Positions 1 through 5,454 of a stretch of 5,454 nucleotides of DNA are shown piece after piece. The DNA is from Deltaproteobacteria bacterium (GTDB lineage Bacteria > Desulfobacterota > Anaeroferrophillalia > Anaeroferrophillales > Tharpellaceae): NCBI GenBank assembly GCA_030595135.1, contig JAUVDU010000144.1, positions 1 to 5,454 on the forward strand. Direction: 5' to 3'. The notes beneath the pieces were generated by a model. The model searched no databases. It was not told the origin of the DNA and saw only the letters and a list, made by a program, of their open reading frames with translations. The number at the start of each line of letters is the position of its first letter. Within the stretch, counting starts at the first letter, position 1. The position numbers and the translations under genes are program-made.

Positions 1-318
1 CGACCAAGTTTTGTTATCGATGCTTACACGTTAAGAATCTGCAAACGACACCAGTGGCTGCCGGCCACGGCAAACTATACCGAAGCGCAAAGTTATTTCA
101 CCCTCCAACTACCAAGCGATCCGACCATCTTCAATGAATTTCACGCCCTGTTGGTGCATATCGGCAAAAACTTCTGCCGACCCAAGCAACCGGTTTGTGA
201 AAAATGCCCTCTAAACTATTTAGTGCCTGACCGAAAACCTGACAATTTTCTTGAGTGCAAGGCAGGTGAGGATTTTAACCGGAGGCATACACTAAGTATT
301 CCGAGGATTAAAATTTGA
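1..318 (+). CDS. Endonuclease III-like HhH-GPD DNA glycosylase, C-terminal part (5' partial)
   Basis: The open frame enters from the left edge and ends at TGA 316-318, leaving 105 codons. The first visible residues read RPSFVIDAYTLRI, which matches the segment of the HhH-GPD family (Nth/MutY type base-excision DNA glycosylases) that carries the catalytic aspartate; here it is visible residue 7. Further on, FNEFHALLVHIGKNFC followed by CRPKQPVCEKCPL matches the lead-in and first three cysteines of the C-terminal iron-sulfur loop (C-x6-C-x2-C, visible residues 59, 66, 69). In the family a fourth cysteine normally follows after five residues; here that position is Val75. A tail of about 30 residues follows. 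The helix-hairpin-helix lies outside the window. The likely role is excision of damaged bases; substrate and lyase activity cannot be judged from this fragment. It resembles the short 'endonuclease III domain' proteins more than E. coli Nth. No clear terminator follows it. Confidence 0.85.
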   Translation, partial: RPSFVIDAYTLRICKRHQWLPATANYTEAQSYFTLQLPSDPTIFNEFHALLVHIGKNFCRPKQPVCEKCPLNYLVPDRKPDNFLECKAGEDFNRRHTLSIPRIKI

Positions 319-426
319 GCCTAACGCACTGCCAGCACTCCCGCTGGTCGCAGCAATCGGGGAAATTGGCGGTTTTCGGTCGCGCACTATTTACCAAAAT
401 TAATTTTATAGCCATAAAGGATCGCC

Positions 427-1611
427 ATGAGTAGCGACACCCCCCCCCAAAATACCGTTATCGACGCTAAACAAGCCATCTTCGATAAGATTTTCAAAGA
501 GAACCAAGAACTTCGTGACCGCAACTATGAACTTGATCGAACCTTGTTAAATTTTGAAGAGTTAGCCAGAGAACGAGAAGAACAACACAGACGTTTTGAA
601 GATCTTGAAGAGAATATTCTTAAAGCCGACGATCTCGAATGCCTGACCAGCGAACTGCAAAGCAAACTTGCCTCTGATTTCGCCATCCCGATGGCCAACA
701 TTTCTCTCATAGCAAGAGAAAAAAGCACCATTGGACTTGATTTTCCGGAGATTATTGAGTCAGTCGACACTAAACGGGCAAGCAACCTTACCGAGGTGAT
801 AAGTTTTATCAGTGAACCTGACTACAATAGAATTTTCCCTCGAAACCGCCCCTTGATCAGCACCAAACCGGATCCAACCCTACTCGCCCTACTTCAACCT
901 CAAGGCAATACTATCCACAGTGTCGCATCATCCGCTTTTGTCCCGCTTATCAGTCGAGGAGAAGCCATCGGTACGCTTAATCTGGCAAGTTCGGATCCCG
1001 AAAAGTTTATTCCCGGAACCGCTACCGATGCGGTTGAAAGCCTGGGCCGAAAATTGGCCACCGTCATCGAAAACAATCTCTTAACCGCCCAGTTGCAAAA
1101 GCTTCTGCGTACTGACCCGCTAACCGGACTCTACAACCGACGCACATTAGACGAAATCCTGCCCATTGAATTCGCCAGAGCTCAACGTTACGGCCACCCT
1201 TTAAGCCTGATTATGATAGATCTTGATGATTTCAAACTTGTCAACGACCGCTATGGTCATCCATCCGGAGATATGGTATTGTCGGAAACCGGTGCCTTGA
1301 TCAATAATAATCTCCGCCAGCACGATATCGGTTTACGCTACGGTGGTGATGAATTTACTATCATTTTACCTAACACCAACCATCAACAAGGGCTAACCGT
1401 CATTGAGAAACTCATAAAGATAGCTGCAGCTACCGAAATCCAGGTCGACATGATGACCCACGTTCCGATCAAGATGAGTGCCGGCCTCGCCACCTATCCC
1501 GACACCCCGGCAACTGACGCCGAAGCCCTGAAAAAAGCTGCCGATAAAGACTTATATAAAATTAAAAAAAGAAAAAAAGAAGTTCTCAAACAGCCCTCTA
1601 ATCCGGCCTAG
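427..1611 (+). CDS. Probable diguanylate cyclase: coiled coil, DUF484/GAF-like sensor, GGDEF domain
   Basis: This 394-residue protein is predicted to make cyclic di-GMP from two GTP. Residues about 20-65 are rich in E, R, L and K and look like a coiled coil. Residues about 70-220 resemble a DUF484/GAF-like sensory domain, notably SSAFVPLISRGEAIGTLNLA (168-187) and the following PEKFIPGTATDAVESLG. The GGDEF domain runs from about 222 to 385: DPLTGLYNRR (230-239), DLDDFKLVND (265-274), an intact GGDEF signature (306-310) and SAGLATYP (351-358). RQHD (297-300) lies five residues before GGDEF, exactly where the RxxD inhibitory c-di-GMP site sits, so feedback inhibition is likely. No signal peptide or membrane segment is seen, so it is probably cytoplasmic and senses an unknown ligand. 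The ATG has AAAGGA at 416-421, five bases upstream. Nine C in codons 5-7 could slip. It is convergent with the chemotaxis operon and probably a separate unit. The C-terminus is lysine-rich. Confidence 0.93.
   Translation: MSSDTPPQNTVIDAKQAIFDKIFKENQELRDRNYELDRTLLNFEELAREREEQHRRFEDLEENILKADDLECLTSELQSKLASDFAIPMANISLIAREKSTIGLDFPEIIESVDTKRASNLTEVISFISEPDYNRIFPRNRPLISTKPDPTLLALLQPQGNTIHSVASSAFVPLISRGEAIGTLNLASSDPEKFIPGTATDAVESLGRKLATVIENNLLTAQLQKLLRTDPLTGLYNRRTLDEILPIEFARAQRYGHPLSLIMIDLDDFKLVNDRYGHPSGDMVLSETGALINNNLRQHDIGLRYGGDEFTIILPNTNHQQGLTVIEKLIKIAAATEIQVDMMTHVPIKMSAGLATYPDTPATDAEALKKAADKDLYKIKKRKKEVLKQPSNPA
440..448 (+). repeat. Nine-base poly-C homopolymer in the start of the GGDEF gene
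   Basis: Nine consecutive C begin in the fifth codon of the GGDEF gene (Thr-Pro-Pro). Gain of one C would bring the frame to a TAA at 468-470; loss of one C would bring it to a TAA at 548-550. A length change would therefore switch off full-length product. The repeat is visible directly; phase variation is only a possibility, since nine C is near the lower range for known variable tracts. Confidence 0.9.
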
Positions 1612-1631
1612 CCGAAACCAAGAGATGAATT

Positions 1632-1690
1632 AAAAAGGTCTAAAAGGTCAAAGACAAGGGATTACCATCTTCGACTTCTTAGACCATTTT
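1632..1690 (-). terminator. Rho-independent terminator of the cheB-end operon, possibly bidirectional
   Basis: Read on the minus strand, GGTCTAAGAAGTCGAAGA (1685-1668) pairs with TCTTTGACCTTTTAGACC (1654-1637) around a 13-base loop. That is 18 positions with 15 Watson-Crick pairs, two G-U pairs and one A-C mismatch. TTTTT follows at once (1636-1632) and AAAAT precedes it. It begins 47 bases after the cheB stop. On the plus strand the same structure has two A-C mismatches and one G-U, and is followed by ATTTT, so it could also end the GGDEF transcript, whose stop lies 25 bases before the stem. The asymmetry favours the minus strand. Confidence 0.78.
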
Positions 1691-1731
1691 GAGTAAAATT
1701 ACTAATCCAAAACTGTGATAGAAACAATTGA

Positions 1732-2760
<1,029 letters not shown>

Positions 2761-3228
2761 CTATTTTCCATCCGTTCCTGAAGAGTTAATTCCCACCAGC
2801 AGAACTCCCTCATCAGAAGCATAAATAAATTTTTCAACACAATCATCCAAACTTGCGGCGGTCAAATGGTCTCCGGAAACCGTTGGGATGCCGAGTTCAA
2901 GACGGGCTTCCGGATCACAAATATTAACCAGATTACCGGACACCATATTGCCAATCTCTTTGAGTACATCCTGACATTGAGCCAGGCTTGCGGTCTCTTG
3001 GTCAAGACCCAGAAAATCAGCCGCGATCTGTTGCAACAATCTTGATTGAGCTAAGAATTTGAGCTCATAAGCAAAATCAGAACCTTTAATAACCACCTGA
3101 GCACCAATAAAATCTTCACTTAGGGGTAAAGGCCCTGACCGCGGTTCCAGAAAAACAAAAAACATAGTCTCCAGGACTTCAGAAATCACCGTCGTCAGAT
3201 TCTGACTGATCTTCTCCAGCAGCATCAT
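2761..3228 (-). CDS. cheX: CheX-type chemotaxis phosphatase
   Basis: This 155-residue protein matches the CheX/CheC/FliY phosphatase family, which speeds loss of phosphate from CheY-P. The family signature is visible at residues 87-99 (DVLKEIGNMVSGN): Glu91 and Asn94 form the ExxN catalytic pair, and Asn99 is the usual further conserved Asn. There is one such motif, as in CheX; CheC normally has two. The N-terminal helix (LEKISQNLTTVISEVLETMF) and the C-terminal strand region (SLDDCVEKFIYASDEGVLLVGI) fit the fold. The start overlaps the end of cheY by 50 bases; two adjacent ATG codons (3228 and 3225) follow a strong AGGAGG, so either may be used. Family proteins begin with this helix, so a start well downstream is unlikely. 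Its position directly after cheY supports CheY-P as substrate. It could instead be called a generic chemotaxis protein of the CheX domain family. Confidence 0.87.
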   Translation of the reverse strand: MMLLEKISQNLTTVISEVLETMFFVFLEPRSGPLPLSEDFIGAQVVIKGSDFAYELKFLAQSRLLQQIAADFLGLDQETASLAQCQDVLKEIGNMVSGNLVNICDPEARLELGIPTVSGDHLTAASLDDCVEKFIYASDEGVLLVGINSSGTDGK

Positions 3229-3607
3229 CTTCTCCTCCTAAAATCTCGACCAGCAAAGCTTTAATATCTTCCGGACGAAAAGGTTTCTTGATATAACCGG
3301 CCGCACCCATAGCCAGAGCTCCAGAGACAACCTCATCCCGGGATTCAGTCGTGATCATAACCACCGGTATAGCTGCCGACAGCGGATCACCTTTTATTTT
3401 TTTAAGCAGTTCGATCCCATCCATCTCCGGCATATGAATATCGGTCAAGACCACATCAGCCCAAAAATCTTCGAGTTTAGCCAAGGCTTCCAAACCATTC
3501 CCAGCTTCAGCGATCTCACCGACATCAAAACCGGACATACCAATTACCTTTTTGATAATTGCACGCATTGACATCGAATCGTCAACCACTAAAATATTAT
3601 ACGCCAT
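3179..3607 (-). CDS. cheY: CheY-type single-domain response regulator with acidic C-terminal tail
   Basis: This single receiver domain carries the phosphorylated output of the pathway. Numbered from the ATG at 3607 (142 residues), it has acidic pair Asp9-Asp10, phospho-acceptor Asp56 in LTDIHMPEMDG, switch Thr86 in VMITTES, Tyr105 and the Lys108 of KKPF. All five key residues of a working CheY are present. An in-frame ATG exists 34 codons earlier (3709), but that extension is inside the end of the HDOD gene, does not resemble a receiver, and lacks a Shine-Dalgarno; the chosen ATG has AGGAG seven bases upstream. The receiver fold should end near residue 125. Residues 126-142 form a tail with nine Asp/Glu in 17 positions, encoded largely by DNA that also encodes the start of cheX. 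It could act at a flagellar motor switch or another target; the window does not say which. Confidence 0.94.
   Translation of the reverse strand: MAYNILVVDDSMSMRAIIKKVIGMSGFDVGEIAEAGNGLEALAKLEDFWADVVLTDIHMPEMDGIELLKKIKGDPLSAAIPVVMITTESRDEVVSGALAMGAAGYIKKPFRPEDIKALLVEILGGEDDAAGEDQSESDDGDF
3234..3239 (-). promoter_or_regulatory. Ribosome binding site of cheX, inside cheY
   Basis: On the minus strand AGGAGG lies five bases before the first of two adjacent ATG codons of cheX (eight before the second). It lies inside the cheY coding sequence, at the start of its acidic tail. It is the strongest Shine-Dalgarno match I noticed in the window and supports a real cheX start within cheY. Confidence 0.8.
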
Positions 3608-3614
3608 AAATTCA

Positions 3615-3619
3615 CTCCT
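3615..3619 (-). promoter_or_regulatory. Ribosome binding site deciding the cheY start
   Basis: AGGAG on the minus strand, seven bases before the ATG at 3607. It fixes the start of cheY at the point where receiver homology begins and argues against the longer reading frame starting at 3709. Confidence 0.8.
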
Positions 3620-3622
3620 AAT

Positions 3623-3637
3623 GCAGGCTTCGCCCGC
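3623..3637 (-). other. Small hairpin just upstream of the cheY ribosome binding site
   Basis: On the minus strand GCGGGC and GCCTGC can pair (six pairs, one G-U) around a GAA loop. The stem ends three bases before the AGGAG of cheY, in the 73-base gap between the HDOD gene and cheY, which is the only real gap in the operon. There is no T tract after it, so it is not a standard terminator. It might influence cheY translation or mRNA processing; this is inference and the structure is small enough to be chance. Confidence 0.35.
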
Positions 3638-3680
3638 AACCCAAGGCACAGAGGGCTTAATCGAAAAAAGATACCAACCA

Positions 3681-4541
3681 TCAATGTTCACTGACTCCGG
3701 CGATATCACAGGTTTTTTCCATCTCTATCTGAAAAAGGAGAACCAGCTTCTCTAGATCCTTCTCCCCAAGTTTTAATTTCTGCAAAAGCAGGTCATGTCC
3801 GCGGCAGGCCAAACCATCAACCCCGGTACCATAACCAACCATCACTGCAAGATTGTTGGCTAAAGCCACTATTTCAGCCAAAAGCCGAAACTCTTTCGGA
3901 GAACTAGAAGGTTCATGGTGAAAGGCGATAGCCGCAATTATAGCCGGAGGGAAATCCCATGACTCTGCAATTTTACCACCAATTTCGGCATGATCAAAGC
4001 CTAAAACCTCTTTTTCAGCCTCCTGAAAAGAGTACTCACCGCTCTCCACCATGCTCTCTATAGCTAAATATTTGTCAACGACAAAGGTACTTAAAACAAC
4101 CTTGCCGACATCGTGCAGCAGAGCTGCGGTAAAAACCATGTTTTCATCAATTTTAAGCCGTAGATGACGCCGTAGAACCTGGGCCATCACGGCCGTAGCC
4201 AGAGCATGACGCCAGAGTTCATCAGCAAAAACGGCATAGCCTTCATTGGGTTTTTCATAAATTTTACTGGCGGCCCCGGAAAGGAGCAACTGCCTCAACT
4301 GGTTAGCTCCGAGGTAAACAACTGCCTCTTTCAGGGAAGAGACCTTACGCGGTAATCCAAAATAGGCCGAGTTACAAAGTTTGAGAATGTTTGCCGTAAC
4401 CGCCTGATCAACCTTTAAGATATCCACCAAACCGGAAACTTCATATTCAGGTTCCGCCAACGCCTGCATGGCCCGCTGCACAACCTGGGGAAAGGGCGGC
4501 ATCTCATCGACTGCGGCAATGATCTCTTCCATCAAGCTCAT
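3681..4541 (-). CDS. HDOD domain signalling protein
   Basis: This 286-residue protein is almost entirely one HDOD domain, a relative of the HD phosphohydrolases found in bacterial signalling proteins. The N-terminal helix MPPFPQVVQRAMQAL (14-28) and VDQAVTANILKLCNSAYFG (44-62) are typical. The HD-like part is unusually readable: His112 in WRHALA, His143-Asp144 in LLHDVGK, His184 in FDHAEIG and His208-His209 in FHHE. At the place where HD enzymes carry their last metal-binding Asp the sequence is ALANNLA (Asn229), a frequent feature of HDOD proteins, which often lack known catalysis. No membrane or secretion signal is seen. Its ATG overlaps the cheD stop as ATGA (four bases), so it is translationally coupled to cheD and belongs to the operon. 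Its role in chemotaxis is not established here; a scaffolding or signal-relay role is inference. A second ATG at codon 4 is possible. Confidence 0.92.
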   Translation of the reverse strand: MSLMEEIIAAVDEMPPFPQVVQRAMQALAEPEYEVSGLVDILKVDQAVTANILKLCNSAYFGLPRKVSSLKEAVVYLGANQLRQLLLSGAASKIYEKPNEGYAVFADELWRHALATAVMAQVLRRHLRLKIDENMVFTAALLHDVGKVVLSTFVVDKYLAIESMVESGEYSFQEAEKEVLGFDHAEIGGKIAESWDFPPAIIAAIAFHHEPSSSPKEFRLLAEIVALANNLAVMVGYGTGVDGLACRGHDLLLQKLKLGEKDLEKLVLLFQIEMEKTCDIAGVSEH

Positions 4542-5020
4542 AACTCAACCATCCCTTTTTTGGAAATTTTCAGGTTTATCTTGCCATCTTCAATCTGCAT
4601 ATACATGGTTCTGTTACAATTGCCGCCAATATCTTCACCGTCAATCATAACGTTATTCTTCCAAAACATTTTACGCAAAATTGCGTAATTACGTTTACCG
4701 ATATTAAAGGTACCGGCATCATCCATAATCTGACTGCCGCCGGCGACCTTGATAATCATCCTTTTCTTATCAGCTCCGAGTTTGTAGCACTGTTTAAACA
4801 ATAGAGGTATACCCTTATTGGCAAACATCGCCGGATTCTTTGCCGCCTTTTCCTGATTTATTGATGAATCCGGCAACATATAGTGTAAAAGCCCGCCCAC
4901 CCTGGCCACCGGATCATAAACGGCAAGACCGATACATGAACCAAGTGAGTAGGTAACCAGAGTATCCTCTGGATTATTGCTGACCTTAAGGTCAGCTATT
5001 CCTATCGTAACCAAAGACAT
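4538..5020 (-). CDS. cheD: CheD: chemoreceptor glutamine deamidase
   Basis: CheD converts selected receptor glutamines to glutamate, maturing receptors and taking part in adaptation. The 160-residue protein is of normal family length. The catalytic cysteine lies in YSLGSCIGLAVYD (Cys29), the histidine in GGLLHYMLP (His46), and the family Thr is Thr23, with the same relative spacing as the known Cys-His-Thr triad of Thermotoga CheD. Further conserved parts are KVAGGSQIM (91-99), FNIGKRNY (105-112) and DIGGNCNRTM (130-139). The start ATG shares one base with the TGA of cheR (5020), and the gene ends in an ATGA overlap with the HDOD gene, so it sits in a tightly coupled stretch. In Bacillus-type systems CheD is also bound by CheC, which it activates; no CheC is encoded here, but a CheX is. 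Confidence 0.95.
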   Translation of the reverse strand: MSLVTIGIADLKVSNNPEDTLVTYSLGSCIGLAVYDPVARVGGLLHYMLPDSSINQEKAAKNPAMFANKGIPLLFKQCYKLGADKKRMIIKVAGGSQIMDDAGTFNIGKRNYAILRKMFWKNNVMIDGEDIGGNCNRTMYMQIEDGKINLKISKKGMVEL

Positions 5021-5454
5021 CAGCCCTTTTTCCTGTAGAGTGAAGGTTGAACATAAACGAGGTCGTGCTCGACATTGGTCAGACTTTCCGAATGACCAAT
5101 CATGAGATAGCCTCCGGGATCGAGAAATGAACTGAACTTATTAACCAGCTGCCCCTGGGTTGGACGATCAAAATAGATCATCACATTACGACAGAAGATA
5201 CAATCAAAGCGGCCTTTGAAAGGAAAATCGTGCATCAAGTTCAAACGAGCAAATTTGATATTGGAAACAAGTTTTTCGTGGACTCGAAAACGACTGCCAT
5301 CCTGATTGGCAGTAAAATATTTTTTCAGCATACTATCGGAAACATTACGCAAACGCTCCCCGTCATAAACCCCTTTTCGCGCATGCCCCAGAACATTGGT
5401 CGAAATATCGGTCGCCAGAATCCGAAAATCCCATTTTTCCAGAGCCATATTTTC
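5020..5454 (-). CDS. cheR: CheR: chemotaxis receptor methyltransferase, C-terminal part (5' partial)
   Basis: CheR methylates glutamate residues on chemoreceptors using S-adenosylmethionine. The frame is open to the right edge of the window and carries on before the first visible Met (codon AAT and GAA precede it), so this is the last 144 codons of a longer gene; a start at 5448 is not the true one. Numbered from that Met, residues 10-28 (ILATDIS then a helix ending in GVYD) carry the SAM-binding Asp14; RNVSDSMLKKYF and FRVHEKLVSNIKF form the CheR beta-subdomain region; FDCIFCRNVMIYFD and GGYLMIGHSES are the signature methyltransferase segments. The missing N-terminal helical domain and first SAM-binding motif should lie beyond 5454. 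The stop TGA shares a base with the cheD ATG, indicating translational coupling. The operon promoter must be outside the window. Confidence 0.95.
   Translation of the reverse strand, partial: ENMALEKWDFRILATDISTNVLGHARKGVYDGERLRNVSDSMLKKYFTANQDGSRFRVHEKLVSNIKFARLNLMHDFPFKGRFDCIFCRNVMIYFDRPTQGQLVNKFSSFLDPGGYLMIGHSESLTNVEHDLVYVQPSLYRKKG

Noticed and set aside
329..353. Inverted repeat (CCAGC/GCTGG with flanking CTG/CAG) after the endonuclease III-like gene
   Set aside because: Only five continuous pairs with a three-base bulge before the outer three, and no T tract follows; not convincing as a terminator.
366..393. Possible sigma-70 type promoter for the GGDEF gene (TTGGCG, 16 bases, TATTTA)
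   Set aside because: The boxes match consensus only in part and the surrounding gap is AT-rich, so chance matches are expected; a promoter probably lies in 319-426 but cannot be placed.
525..785. Minus-strand open frame of 86 codons inside the GGDEF gene
   Set aside because: It is Ser/Arg/Leu-rich, antisense to the coiled-coil and sensor region, with no recognisable domain; a shadow frame.
1633..1649. Direct repeat AAAAGGTC twice, nine bases apart, as an operator
   Set aside because: Both copies fall within or at the edge of one arm of the terminator hairpin and downstream of both genes, so a transcription factor site is unlikely.
3608..3709. Longer start of cheY at 3709 giving 34 extra residues
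   Set aside because: The extension overlaps the end of the HDOD gene, does not look like part of a receiver domain, and has no ribosome binding site, whereas the ATG at 3607 has AGGAG at good spacing.

Overview
The window is from a bacterium of moderate GC content with compact operons. The gene set (chemotaxis cluster with CheR, CheD, an HDOD protein, CheY, CheX and CheB, beside a GAF-like/GGDEF protein and an endonuclease III-like protein) would fit a Desulfobacterota (former deltaproteobacterial) genome. That assignment is an inference from gene content and protein style, not a measured placement.

Layout: bases 1-318 (+) hold the C-terminal part of a HhH-GPD / endonuclease III-like DNA glycosylase whose iron-sulfur motif has lost its fourth cysteine. 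A 108-base gap follows. Bases 427-1611 (+) encode a probable diguanylate cyclase with a coiled-coil/DUF484-like sensory N-terminus; a run of nine C lies in its fifth to seventh codons. Bases 1612-1731 are the convergent intergenic region and hold a long hairpin followed by T5, which reads best as the terminator of the minus-strand operon. From 1732 to the right edge everything is on the minus strand, in transcription order: cheR (5' end outside the window), cheD, an HDOD gene, cheY, cheX, cheB. The first three genes are joined by 1- and 4-base overlaps. A 73-base gap with a small hairpin precedes cheY, cheY and cheX overlap by 50 bases, and cheX and cheB are 3 bases apart.

Together the minus-strand genes form the adaptation and response half of a chemotaxis-type pathway. 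CheR methylates, CheB demethylates/deamidates and CheD deamidates receptor glutamyl/glutaminyl side chains; CheY is the phosphorylated output; CheX is the likely CheY-P phosphatase; the HDOD protein is a probable signalling accessory. CheA, CheW and receptors are not in the window and would be expected upstream (beyond 5454) or elsewhere. The plus-strand GGDEF gene is convergent and is probably a separate c-di-GMP transcription unit. Most of the window is recognisable biology. The points most worth checking are the CheY/CheX gene overlap with its acidic CheY tail, the poly-C tract, the degenerate Fe-S motif, and CheD being paired with CheX rather than CheC.
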